Positions 20,397-32,100 of a stretch of 64,000 nucleotides of DNA are shown in pieces. A program made the position numbers and the translations under genes. Position 1 is the first letter of the stretch. Each line of letters starts with the position of its first letter. The notes beneath the pieces were generated by a model. It was not told the origin of the DNA and did not search any database. It worked only from the letters and a program-made list of their open reading frames with translations. The stretch is taken from assembly GCA_023055425.1 (NCBI GenBank), contig JALGPY010000005.1:75681495-75745494 (forward strand), read 5' to 3'. The DNA comes from Linanthus parryae (lineage: Eukaryota; Streptophyta; Magnoliopsida; Ericales; Polemoniaceae).

Positions 20397-22519
20397 ACTC
20401 ATCTGAGGTAACTTGGTCGGGCCGTCGACCTTAAATTACAAAGCGCTTGTTGGGAGGCAACCCAACCTATTTCCTGCATAGCGTAGATTTCAATACTGTT
20501 TTGTTATTTTATTTTGTTCTAATTATTTGAGAGGTGCGAGAGAGTGGATTTAATATTTCCAATGAGTATGTGTAGGAATTCTAGGTGGAAGGCCTATTCC
20601 GGGTCCCCCTTCTTGATGCGCGAGTGAAGAATTGCACGAAAAGCGAGAAAGAGCAGACCAAAACGCGTATCGGGACCCGGAATGAAGAAATAGAGGATTG
20701 AAGCCATTCCTACACATATTCAACACATGCACCTGGGGAAGATCGAGTTCCCGGACTCCCCTTCTTGATATACGCAAAGAAGACGTAAAGAAATTGAGAA
20801 AGCTGGCACAATGGCACGGATTACGAGGTAAAATTTTGAATACAGGACTGTGAGCTGATTTGAACAATGCCAAAGTGTGGGGGTGGTCGAGAGCTTTCTG
20901 TGGATAGGTGGATCGCGTATATCGGAGTCCGGACGAAGAAGTTATGCCAAAAAAGGATGTTGCGAAGAGGAAAAAGGAGCCAAAAAGCATCCGGAATTGC
21001 CAAACGGGTCTTTGGAATGATCAAATAGAAGGATAAAAGGTTCCCCAGACATTGGGAATCTTTTGTTACGTAAATGGAGTCTCGAGGTCGAGGAGATCCA
21101 TGAAAAAGCAAAGAAACGAGCAACAAAGACGAAAAAGGATGCTAAAAGGCGTCCAAAAGCATCTGGAAATGCAAAACGAGCCTTTGGAAGCGCGAAATTG
21201 AAGAATGAAAGGTTCCCCGGACTTTGGGAATTTTTCTACACGAGAAGAGATCCCGCACTCCCCATCTTGATGAAGGTGATTGCAAAATTTTGAAGAAAGC
21301 GACGAATTTGGCACATTTTGGGTATTTTTCGCGTAATTAGGCGATAATTGAGGAAAGTCGGGGAAAACGATCCGGAAACGGGACGTGATTTATGTGAGCA
21401 AGACTTACGTCGAAAAAGGGATCCAAAGGTGCAAAAATCACACTCATCGGAGGTCGGGATCAAAATACGAGGTAAAGGTTATATTTGGCTAATAAAAATT
21501 TTCCCCTGCACAAAAGTAATCGTACGATTACCTTGAGGTAATCGTACGTTCACTTTTGCCTTAGAAAAATTTTGGGGTGAATTGGTGGAAGCAGATTGTT
21601 TAACTAGGTCGCACGACCTACCCACTAGGTTGTACGAGGTAGTAATCGTACGAATACTTTCAAGTAATCGCACGATTACTTTCAAATAATCGTACGATTA
21701 CTAAAAGTAATCGTACGATTACTTCCGAAAGGGCAGCTAGTCGGGTTAAAACAAAATTTTTTTTTGTCTCTCCATTATCATCACTCCCGTCGCCTTCTCC
21801 TTCCTACTCTGTCCTCTACAATCACCACCACGACCACCAGCTCCCACGACCACCATCACCATCACAGAGCCACCACCGCCGCTTCACCCTACAGCCGCCG
21901 CCGCCCTCTTCACTCTCTCTCACCGCCGCAGACCTCTCTCTCTCCCTACCGTCGCCTCATCCACCATCTACAGCCACCACCGATACTCTCTTCTCTCCCT
22001 CCATCCACCGACCACCACACACAACCACTGAGCAGCCGGAGAAGAAGGACAGCAGGGTTTTCGGGGTAACTTTGAACAAGAACACCCACCTAGGGTTCTT
22101 GAGGAAGAATCTGAAATTGGGCGAGATTGAGGTCGAATTCGAAGAAGTGGCTTTAGGGTTTTGACGGGGACACCGCAAGGAGCAAAAGGCACACATTGAT
22201 TGAAAAATTCGGAAGAAAAATTTCGGCGACCCGAAAACAGCCCGGTTTGTCGAAATTCTGCAATTTCGTGCCCGTAAGACTTGCTCCGGGCACGTAGGTA
22301 CGTCCTAATCTCTCTCGCAATTTCAATACTCGAGTCTAGGCACGATTGAGTAAAAGCCCGGTTTAATTTTCGTTGCGCTTAGTAGCGTGCTGGGGGCGAT
22401 TGCTTAGAGTCCTAGGATTGCGTGCTTACGTGCTTAACTGCTTCATATCTGTACACATCTTGTCACTGTGCACTTGCATTTGTCACGTTAATTGCTTTAT
22501 TTCGCTATACTTGGTTAAA
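20397..22519 (+). other. Athila non-coding region between pol and the 3' ORF
   Basis: It opens with AAAGCGCTTGTTGGGAGGCA, a phrase typical of Athila-type elements after pol. From 20580 to 21300 diverged modules recur, each with TTCCCCGGACT/TTCCGGGT and CCCCTTCTTGAT or CCCCATCTTGAT. A CT-rich, CCACC-rich leader at 21770-22070 and a candidate 5' splice site (CACGTAG|GTACGT, near 22299) lie ahead of the next ORF, which may be expressed from its own or a spliced transcript (inference). The 101-codon His/Pro-rich frame at 21764-22069 looks like low-complexity leader, not a gene. Confidence 0.5.
21516..21722. repeat. Cluster of 16-bp palindromes (TAATCGTACGATTA family)
   Basis: Exact GTAATCGTACGATTAC is at 21516 and 21707. 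Variants are at 21538, 21642, 21664 and 21686. A second palindrome, AGGTCGCACGACCT, is at 21606. The same 16-mer is in both LTRs. Confidence 0.9.
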
Positions 22520-24073
22520 ATGAGCAAACGTGCGAGAACGAGTCGTGATAACGACCCCAATTATACATTACCCGGGGCGAGTGTGGTGGCAGAACCTGAG
22601 AGTGAGTCTGAGTCTGATGGGGGTGACACGGGTGGCCAATTGGTCATCCCGTTATCCCCTGACCTTAGGGTTTTTCATACACCCGTTCCATCCCAATTGC
22701 CCCCATTTAGAGAGGGTCGTGGTCATCAGCCGGATGACGAAAAGCTGGAAATTGATAGGGGCGGGGTCTTTTGCGATTATAGGTTTATTTCGGCGACTGC
22801 CCAGGGTTTTTACCGATCGAACCCTAGGATTAATAGAGGTGTCCAGGCCGAGAAAATCTTTCCACTTGAGGGAGTGCCTGAGGACCTACAAAAGGTCGCG
22901 AAGACCGAGAACTTTGCGGGGTGGATGGAGTTAGTGAAAAAGAAAGCCAGTTCTACACTGACTCGTGAGATTTATGCGAATGCGAGACACACCGATGAGG
23001 GTGAGACGTCTAGGCTCAATGACCCTCGTGTGATTTATTGTCGTCGGAACTGGCTAGTTTTGTCTTCTGAGCGCATCGCCGCAGCACTTAAGTGGCCCCC
23101 GTTGACAGAGCCGTGTCAATTTAAGATTTATCTGCAGAAAGACCAGCAGACGCTCATTAATGAGGTGTCGGCTTTTTGTTTTGCGGGAGTGCCAGGAGCC
23201 GACTGGGATAGGTCTAAAACTAATATCAGACATTGGAAGATCCCAGTCGGATACTTGCTGCCTAAACCAAGGTGGCTCGTTGAGATTTTGGAGTCATGGG
23301 TGTTGGGAGTTTCGGCTCCAAATTATGTTGACTTTGAGGTGTGTCTCATGGCTCTTTGTCTATCCAGGGGGCATCGGATAGACATTCCTAGGCGGATCTT
23401 CCTGTATTTGCACGAGAGGTATGAATCGAAAAATAAGAAGTCTGCGGGCCATAGTTTCTTACTCATGCAACTAGCTCAGGATTGCGGGGCCAGCGTGCCT
23501 AAGGAAGAGCGAGACCTCAAACCCAAGGCCCCGAGATATTTTGACAAAATCCCGGACCCGTTGAAAGATGTAGTTGTGATGGAGGCGGGGACTAGTTCTC
23601 GACCTCCTAAAGGAAGGGCTAAGAAAAGAGCCCCTTCCTCGCGTGCAGCTCCCACGCCTGCAGCTCCTACTCCTCCAGCTCCTACTCCTCCCGTTCCACC
23701 TCAGCCTGTACCTCCACCTGTCATTGACCCTGGCCAGCCGAGTGTGAGCTTAGCGGACTTGATGGACGAGTTGAGATTGACCAGGACTATGACCCTCACA
23801 TCCCAGGGTCGGTCCCGTGACTATGTTGCTGACATGAGTGCTAGGCAGTTTGAGCATCATCGCAGTAGCATGCGTAACTTAGGACAGGGACTACGTCAGG
23901 TGAGTCTGCATCAGCACCGTCAGGACCAGTGGTTAGAGGCATTGGCCACTCATGTGGGATTCCCGAGAGATCAGTGGCCTAGTGGCCAAGAGACCTACCC
24001 TGGTGCCTACGAGTACCATTCGGATGCCTATTCCGGAGACCAGGACCAGGACGGCGAGGATTCGTCCGAGTAG
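22520..24073 (+). CDS. Extra 3' ORF of the Athila-like element (env-position, putative plant transposon protein domain)
   Basis: The 517-codon frame begins MSKRARTSRDNDPN and occupies the position of the env-like ORF of Athila elements. An acidic N-terminus (SESESD) is followed by a central domain (about residues 95-330) with FAGWMELVKKKASSTLTREI, CRRNWLVLSSERIAAALKWP and FEVCLMALCLSRGHRIDIP. This resembles the 'putative plant transposon protein' domain found beside plant retroelements. A proline-rich linker (about 380-410) precedes an acidic C-terminus (DQDQDGEDSSE). I see no convincing membrane segment from this start. An upstream in-frame ATG at 22373 would add 49 residues rich in hydrophobic and Cys residues, but the MSKRAR start looks more protein-like. 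Function is unknown, and an envelope role is not supported by the sequence. Confidence 0.75.
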   Translation: MSKRARTSRDNDPNYTLPGASVVAEPESESESDGGDTGGQLVIPLSPDLRVFHTPVPSQLPPFREGRGHQPDDEKLEIDRGGVFCDYRFISATAQGFYRSNPRINRGVQAEKIFPLEGVPEDLQKVAKTENFAGWMELVKKKASSTLTREIYANARHTDEGETSRLNDPRVIYCRRNWLVLSSERIAAALKWPPLTEPCQFKIYLQKDQQTLINEVSAFCFAGVPGADWDRSKTNIRHWKIPVGYLLPKPRWLVEILESWVLGVSAPNYVDFEVCLMALCLSRGHRIDIPRRIFLYLHERYESKNKKSAGHSFLLMQLAQDCGASVPKEERDLKPKAPRYFDKIPDPLKDVVVMEAGTSSRPPKGRAKKRAPSSRAAPTPAAPTPPAPTPPVPPQPVPPPVIDPGQPSVSLADLMDELRLTRTMTLTSQGRSRDYVADMSARQFEHHRSSMRNLGQGLRQVSLHQHRQDQWLEALATHVGFPRDQWPSGQETYPGAYEYHSDAYSGDQDQDGEDSSE

Positions 24074-26383
24074 ACTTACCACCCCCTGCATTTGAATGCT
24101 GAGTCTTTTCGCTTGACCTATGCATTCGTTGAGGACAACGAAGCGTTCAAGTGTGGGGGGGGGGGGGGTTTCTCAGCCTTTATTAGCCAAGTCCGTGTCT
24201 GCATTCACCAGTTACATATAGGTTGTTTGTGTCGTATTGTGAGTCAGTTTTTGTAGTCCGTGTCGTGTTTATATATATTGTGTGTGTCGTATTGTGAGTA
24301 GTTTATGTTTAGTGCACGTTTTGTTTAATTGAGTCCACCTACCCGAATCGAGTCAGTTTCGAGTCTTCTTTCGAGTCGGCCCATGCATATAGAGTAGGAA
24401 ATATTATCTAAAAAAAAAAAATCAAAAAAAAATTGAAAATTGAGAAAGGGCAATCAAAAGAAGCTTGAATTTGGAAAATCGAGGAGTGTGAGAATTTTAG
24501 GCATAGGGTATGACGTGTGACCGAGAATGACAATTTGAGTTCCCCTTAGTATGTATAGAGAGACTTCCTTTACGGGAATACCTACCTATTTTACGACACT
24601 TAAATGATTTTCAAATCTAAAGTGTGTGCCTTGTTTTCTTACAAGAGTTGAGCTAGGTGTGAGCTAAACAAGCCGAACATTCATGTGTACGTCTTAGGTA
24701 GTCGCCAACCCGCCTCGTAGTGGCACACAGAACAGCTGTGCGAGGTGTGTATTAGAGCACTCACTGCTTATAGAACTTACCTTGTAGGACCACTAGTAAA
24801 CCCTGTTTTGAACCTCGGATTCTGTGATAACCTCTGGACTTAGGGTGACGATTCTTGGGCTTCATCATCGATTGGTTAGAATCACCGCTTTAGTGCGTCA
24901 CGAGGGTGTTGGTAGTTGAGGGGGTTCGATGAGGGAGTACTTCATGATATACTTGTGTGAGTCTTACATATCGCATGTACTTCATTTATGATTATCGAGG
25001 GGAATGCGAGGGTGAGTGAGAGTAGGCTTGCGCACTTCGGTGTGGCGGTGTTCCATGTCATTACACCATGGACACAGTTGTGGAGAGCTGTGAGTGCGTG
25101 GCATCTAATACGCACAAATTGGGTTGGGTGATTTAATTGGTGGATCGTGCTGGGGATCGTTTCTTTTCATCATCTTGGTGTAGGAGATCGGTTGGATTAA
25201 GCACAAGACTTACATTGTTTTGATTACTTGAGAGGGGACATGGGTATATTCTAGTGTGGGGATGTCGACTTTTGACTACGGACATTGAGATTGAGCTTTT
25301 GACGACTCCATCCCCATACATGTACTTGGATTTGTTTGCGGCTTTGTTTGGTGGCACCGTGTATTTCATTGAGTTAGGGGGAGATGGATTTTACTTGTGA
25401 TATATATTCATTGGATTGTTTACTTCCTCCCCTTAACGTTTTTGTTTGGCTTGACACTTGGAAGACCACTCGAGATATACATTGTAGAAGTTGTGTTTTT
25501 GGATATTGAGAGATTTGAAAAAAAAAAAAAAAAAAAACAGAAAAAAAAAGAAATGAAAGAAAAAAAAGAGAAAAAAAAGGAGAGATGAAATAAAGGAATA
25601 AAAGTTTGAGCTTAATGAAGACCGAGTGGTGGAAGCAACTATTTCATTGACGGCGATGTTCATCTTGTGCATGTTTCACGACGGTGGCCACGGAAATCGT
25701 TATTGTACCGGGGTTTGAGGGAATCGAGGGCCGGAGATGGTGAGTTTCGGGTTGCGGTTCCTATCATCGTGGTGATGGTGTGTGAGATGTGGGTTTTAAC
25801 GTGAGAATGTGACGCTTAGGAATTGTTACTACATGATTATCCTTTTGTCCCTAAGCCTCTACATTCTAACCCGTTAGCGGAATAGGAGCTCGGACCGTGA
25901 ATGTGGCTTAGCCTAGCGTAGCCTCTTATTTATCGGTACACGCGAAGAGGTAGGTTATTCTTACACTTAGTAAAGCTAGGCTTTCTATACTAACTAAGGG
26001 AAATTCTTGTTGTCGAGTTTAGTTGCAATTCATACCTCGTTCCTAGATTCTTCATCACTCCATGAGAACCGGTTTAAGATAATTGAGATTGCCTGATCTC
26101 GCCTAAAAAGATATTTTGTGTATATATGTGTTTAGTAGGATCGAGTCATATAATTTCATTGCATCATATTGTTGCATCGTTGAGTCTTGTATTGAGTCGT
26201 CGTGTGTATTGAGTCGGCTAATTGAGGTTAGTGTGCAATTGGTAAGTTGAAAAGTATGCAATGGTCTTGGTTGGAATAGTTGACTCGAGAGGTGAGATGA
26301 GAGGAGGAAGGTTCGGTTGATTTTTGATAGTTTGTGATTTGGATTGTTGCTCGGGACGCGCAACGGGTAAGTGTGGGGATAGT
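24074..26383 (+). other. Athila 3' untranslated region
   Basis: About 2.3 kb with no credible gene. It contains a poly-G run within AAGTGTGGGGG (24149-24168), A-rich tracts at 24410-24431 and 25519-25590, and several PPT-like AGTGTGGGG motifs. The final one, AAGTGTGGGGATAGT at 26369-26383, adjoins the 3' LTR and is the likely polypurine tract. Confidence 0.7.
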
Positions 26384-27850
26384 TGATAACTCCATATTTG
26401 GAGTTATATTCGTATATGTTTCCTTACCGTTTTGCGTGTATTCCGATGCATTTTGAGGGATTTTGGACCATTTATTGCTAAAATTGGAGCATGTTGAGTC
26501 TTTGCATGTTAATGATGAGTCCGGGCACTTTTTGCATTAATTTTGACTATATTTTATCACGTTTGATCTTCCGGTATGTTTCTCGTGTTGTGGTTTTCAG
26601 GAACCGGGAGCTCGGGACGTGGCATTGGAGCAAAAGTGAACTTCGGAAAAGTTGGAGGCTCAAAGGAATGCTCGGGAAGTGAAGACGACTGGAAAAAGAG
26701 CAAGAAGATGGAGTTTTGATGGTGGCTGCCCAGAAGTAATCGTACGATTACATGGAGGTAATCGTACGATTACCCCTTAGCCAAAATTTCATGCAGCAAG
26801 TAAACGCACGAAGTAAACGCAGAGGTAAACGCAGCAAGTAATCGTACGATTACATCAAGGTAATCGTACGATTACCTCTGCTGCCAGGATCGGATTTTTG
26901 GGGCAATTTCGCTATTTTGGCATAGTTTTGAGATGTTTGAGCCACGGAAGACTTAGGAAACATTGGGGAACGTGTTTGGCATCATAAAACACATTGGGAG
27001 ACGTGCTTGGAGAGCTTGGAGCTAGGTTGGAGAGCTTGGATCATCCGTTTGGCTTCTAATCTTCGTTTCTTCTCTAGTTTTTCATATTGGATCATGATAC
27101 TTTGTATTTTGAACATGATTATGAGTAGCTAAACCCTTATTTTGGGATATCTCGTAGGAAACTAGGGTTTGATCACTACACTTGTGATTTATGGATTTGC
27201 TTGCATGCTTTTGAGCTTAATTGATGATTTCTTATCTAGTTATGTGTATTTTATGAGTTTCATCTATCTTTTCTATTGGTAGACGTATTAATAGAATTGT
27301 GCTAGGTTATGAACGATAGAGGAATCTACGTTTGTTGCCCGGAAAATTGAAATACACACTAGCCGTATCTAGGGTTGAGGAATCTTGCTAGTTAGCTAAG
27401 AACAAGAGTAGAATTATTATCGTAATGCGTGTTTGAACTTGAGTAAGCTAGAGGAATCAGTTACGATAGTTGAGGCATAGTTATTGGTTGAGACATCTTC
27501 AATATAAAATTGCTCGTTTAACTAGAACAAGAACTCATCGTGTTAGTAGAACATAAATCCAACGTAGTGTGAAATACCTAGTGATCCGTAGAGATATCCT
27601 GAATTTGATCAATCTTGAGACACATCAAAATCAACTCGTGCTTATTAATCTTGAAATAATTCATTGAATTATTTGGGATAATTGTTATTTTAATTTTTAG
27701 TAGAATTAAAAACAACAACTCAACTGCGCTTTGCCCACATAAAGAATAAATTTAGTAGTTAATTTACACGAAGTCCCTTGGGTTCGACAAACCGGACTTT
27801 TCCGATTATTACTACACCGACAACTGTGCACTTGCAGTTGGAGCGTGTCA
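26384..27850 (+). repeat. 3' LTR of the Athila-like element
   Basis: A 1467-bp partner of 13059-14521 with about ten substitutions and two short indels by eye. Palindromes are at 26735, 26758, 26838 and 26860. It is followed by the target duplication GCTGC at 27851-27855. Confidence 0.92.
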
Positions 27851-28463
27851 GCTGCCTAGCCGCCGGTTGGACCGCGCAGGCAAGGGCCGACTGCTTCGGC
27901 CGGGCTTAGGCGCTCCAATGGGTTCGGCCAAATAGTTTGGTGGGCCCCTTGGACTGTTTTGACACTATAAAATCCAAATTCAACTACAACTAACCAAGCG
28001 CGACAAAAATGGATTTTAACTGTATTATGTGCTTTCTTGCATGGTGGATGGATATGGCCTAGGTCGTGGATGTTTATTTGTGATTTGTTTTGGTTTTAGT
28101 TTATCGTAATTAATGTAATTAATTATTTTTCGGCCTGCGTGTCGTCTTCTTCCTCAACTTGTGAGGTCTCTCTATTTAGTATGCTAACTAGTATTAGATA
28201 GTTATATGATAGTCAAGACATGAAGAAGAAGATCAAAGACTGAAGAAACCACAAGACTTGGAGGACTCACAAGCCTAGGACGCGTGGACTAAAGATGGAG
28301 GCACATGGAGATGAGCTTGTCACTGTAGGGCTTATAGATATTCTCATTGGCTTGGGAATATCTTAGTCTTAGGGTCCATATCCATGCCACATTTATTTTT
28401 CTGGTTTATTTATTTATTTGTTTATTTATTTATTTATTTATTAGTTTATTTATATATATATAT

Positions 28464-28506
<43 letters not shown>

Positions 28507-29185
28507 TTGTCTTGTTATTTATTTTTGGTGTATGGTTGATGCATGCAAAATGTAACAAGATAATAATAAAAAAGGTTGATCTTTTATTTGGAATTTCCCA
28601 ATCCAAATAAGTCGATCAAGCTGATAGAATCAACAAAACAATTAATAATGACTTGGAAATCTCTCAAGCGATAAATATTGTGTTTTGCCTTATCTTACTT
28701 AAACACCCATCATGATCAGAGTCTATTAAATTCGGGCTTGCCAAAGCAAGGCGATTTAATTCATCATGGTGTGATGCGGCGACACAAGCAAGTAATGTGT
28801 GTGTTAGAGTAAGAGGTTGGACGCAACTAGGTTGTTTCAATAAGATTGATAAACTTAGAGGAAAGGCAATTAGGCGTTATCTATGGGATAGATAAAGAAT
28901 AAGGAGTTATTCACCTAATTGAACCAAGAACTCCATATGATGCAATTGGAAATTGTTCCTACCTAAATAGCTTTTTCTTGGGTGACTTGCCAAAGCAAGC
29001 TCAAGAAGAAGTGAAATATGGATCTTGGACCCACTAGAGAATATATGATATTTTCCGCATTAATGGTGAGGGCTATTAATACGAGAAAAATAGTGGGAGC
29101 TATATTTAATAATCTAGCCATTGTTAAATGTAGTTAATTGTTCAAAATACTAAAATTTCATATTTCTCATTTTGTAGAATTCCAA
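27851..29185 (+). other. Copia-2 leader, second part
   Basis: Non-coding leader resumed after the Athila insertion. It aligns with the leader of the third copia element (59189-60408): TGGGCCC blocks, GGCCTGCGTG, TTGCCAAAGCAAG, and TTTTGTAGAATTCCAAATGG at the gag start. A (TTTA)n tract lies at 28404-28508. No gene is seen; an apparent 87-codon frame there merely translates the microsatellite. Confidence 0.6.
28404..28508. repeat. (TTTA)n microsatellite
   Basis: Mostly perfect TTTA units with a short TATATA interruption near 28450. It is absent at the same place in the related leader at 59700. Confidence 0.9.
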
Positions 29186-32100
29186 ATGGCAAACAATCAA
29201 GCATCGACTTCATCCCGAAGATATGTCCTTGAGAAGGATAAGTTGCGTGAAATCAATTTTCTGGGCCGGCACAGAAATTTGAGAATTGTTCTCAAGCAAG
29301 AAAAGAAAATGTACGCGTTAGACAATCCTATTCCAGCCAAACCAGCTAAGGATGTTGTTCTAGCTACCGTGAGTGCACATAAAAAACATGTGGATGATTC
29401 TAATGATGTGACATGTCTCATGCTTTGTACCATGAACTCTGAGCTTCAAAATCAACATGAGAGCATGGACGCGTACGATATGATTGTACATTTGAAGCAG
29501 CTATTCCAAGAGCAGGAGAGGCATGAGGGGTATGAAGTATCCAAGGCACTGTTCTAGTACAGTATGTCAGAGGGGAACCCAGTCGGGCCTCATGTGCTCC
29601 GAATGATAAAGATACACGGAGAATCTCGAGAGGTTAGGCTTCTCATTCGGCTAAGATGTGGCCACTGATCTCATCCTGCAATCGTTGTCGGATAGTTATA
29701 ATCAGTTCATCATGAACTATAACATGAATGAGATCAACAAACCTCTTCCAGGTCTGCTAAATATGTTGAGGACCCCTGAACAGAGTATTAACAAAGGCAA
29801 TTGCAATTTCGTAATGATGGTCAATAAAGGGAAGGGAAATCGAGTTGCTTCTACCTCCAAAGAAAAGAGCAAGAAGGTTGCAAAATTCAAGGAAACTGCC
29901 TTAAAACCTACTGGTTTTGTCTCTAAAGGCGCATGTCACTATTGTGGTCAGACAGGCCACTGGAAGAGAAACTGCCCAAAGTATCTGGAGGAAAAAAGGC
30001 TTGGAATAGTGCTTCCACCACCAGGTATTTTTGTTATAGATTTCAGTTTGTCATTCTCTTCATCTTGGTATGGGATACTGGATGTGGATCTCACGTTTGT
30101 CGAACTGTGCAGGATCTCAAGAGAAGTCGACGACTGGCTAAAGGGGAGATAGACTTGCACGTGGGGAATGGAGCAAGAGTTGCTGCATTAGTCATAGGCG
30201 TTTATGAGTTATCTTTTCCTTCTAGAATTATTTTAGAATTAGACAATTGCTATTATGTTCCTGCTATGAGCAGAAACATTATTTATATTTCTTGTTTGTA
30301 CGGGAAAAGTTTTTCTATTAGAATAAAGGACAAATGTTGCTCCATTTATTTTGACAGTATGCACTATTTTATTGCGCTTTTGTAATGGATTGTATATCCT
30401 TGATCTAAATAATTCCGTCTATATTATAAACACCAAAATAATTAAAACTAATGATTTAAATCCTGTTTACCTATGTCATTGTCGTTTAGGCCATATAAAC
30501 GAGAAACACATTTCTAGACTCCATAAGGATGGATTTCTAGAATCATTTGATTATGAATCATATGAGATATGTGAGTCTTGTTTATTATGAAAAATGACAA
30601 AGTCCCCTTTCAATAAGAAAGGTGAGAGGACTAGTGAGTTATTGGCACTCATACATAATGATGTGTGTGGGCCGTTTCCCACACCGACCAGAGGTGGTTA
30701 TCTATATTTCATTACATTTACTGATGATTTCAGTATATATGGATTTGAATACCTTATGAAGGTCAAATCTGAATCCTTTGAAATGTCCAAAGAATTCAAG
30801 AATGAAGTAGAGAAGCAACTTGGCAAGAGTATTAAGGCTCTACGATCGGATCGTGGAGGAGAATACTTGAGTCAAGAGTTTGACGACTATCTTAGAGAGT
30901 GTGGGATCTTGTCCCAACTCACTCCACTGGGGACGCCACAGTGGAATGGCGTATCCGAGAGGAGGAATAGCACTCTATTGGATATGGTGCGGTCTATGAT
31001 GTGTCAAGAAGATCTTCCGATATCGTTTTGGGGACATGCTCTATTGGCTGCAGCCTTTACCATTAACCGTGTTCCATCCAAATCGGTTATGAAGACACCA
31101 TATGAGATATGGACTGGGAGGCGTCCCATAGTATCGTTTATGAAGGTTTGGGGTTGCGACGTCTATGTAAAACGTTTACAAACGGACAAGCTCGAACCCA
31201 AGTCAGATAAGTGAAAGTTTGTGGGATAATTCAAGGACACGAAAGGGTATTATTTCTACAATCCAATCGATAACAAAGTGTTTGTTGCTCGGAATGGCGT
31301 GTTTCTAGAAAGAGAATTTGTCTCTCAAGAAGCCATTGGGAGGAATGTAGAGCTTGAAGAAGTTCAAGAACCACAAACCACTGATCCTACAATGGAACAT
31401 GAACATGAACCACAAGTTGTTGTGGAGCAACCTGTTGAAGTAACACAAGAACTCCGTAAATCGAGTAGGGTACGTCAGGAGACCGAGAGGTATGTAATTC
31501 TCGTGATTGAGCTTGATGACGTACCACTCATGGATGATGAGCCTACTAACTATGGAGAGGCCATGAAATGGCCAGACTTTAAGAAGTGGCTTGAAGCCAT
31601 GAGATCCGAAATGGAATCCATGTATACCAACCAAGTGTGTACTTTGATGGAACCACCCGAAGGGGTTCGGGCCATGGGGTGCAAGTGGGTCTTCAAGAAG
31701 AAGACCAACATGGATGGAAATGTGATTGCCAACAAGTGCCGGTTGGTGGCAAAAGGGTTCAGACAGATTCATGGTATTGACTATGATGAAACCTTTTCCC
31801 CAGTCGTGATGACCAAATCCATTCTTATCTTACTTGCTATTTCAGCTTATCACGACTATGAGATTTGACAGATGGATGTCAAAACAACTTTTCTGTATGG
31901 AAACCTCCTTGATGATGTGTACATGACACAAACTAGAGGGTTTTGGGGATCCAGAGCATGATAACAAAGTATGTAAGTTGCAACGATCCATTTATGGATT
32001 TAAGCAAGCTTCTAGGAGTTGAAATTGATATTTCGATGACACAGTCAAAGAGTTTGGCTTCATCAAGAATGAAGATGAACCTTGTGTTTACAAGAAGGTT

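Larger units (their letters stand above)
13059..27850 (+). mobile_element. Athila-like Ty3/gypsy LTR retrotransposon
   Basis: A 14,792-bp element with LTRs of 1463 and 1467 bp beginning TGATAACTCC and ending GCGTGTCA, a perfect 5-bp duplication GCTGC (13054-13058 and 27851-27855), a tRNA-Asp primer site, gag, pro, RT-RH-INT, an additional 3' ORF and a PPT. PR-RT-RH-INT order, large size, tRNA-Asp primer and the phrase GGGAGGCAACCCAAC after pol fit the Athila lineage. I count about ten substitutions and two small indels between LTRs, so insertion is fairly recent. Gag has a nonsense codon and a frameshift, and protease has lost its core, so the copy is not autonomous despite an intact pol frame. 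Confidence 0.9.

Noticed and set aside
21764..22069. His/Pro/Arg-rich 101-codon ORF
   Set aside because: Low-complexity CCACC/TCTC leader sequence without a recognisable fold; more likely untranslated leader of the next ORF.
22373..22519. Hydrophobic N-terminal extension of the 22520 ORF as a signal peptide
   Set aside because: Possible in frame, but the Cys-rich extension has no clear signal cleavage pattern, and the MSKRAR start fits the following charged protein better.
25397..25588. Lysine-rich 63-codon ORF
   Set aside because: Translation of an A-rich tract in the Athila 3' untranslated region.
28347..28610. Hydrophobic 87-codon ORF resembling a membrane protein
   Set aside because: Most of it is translation of the TTTA microsatellite.
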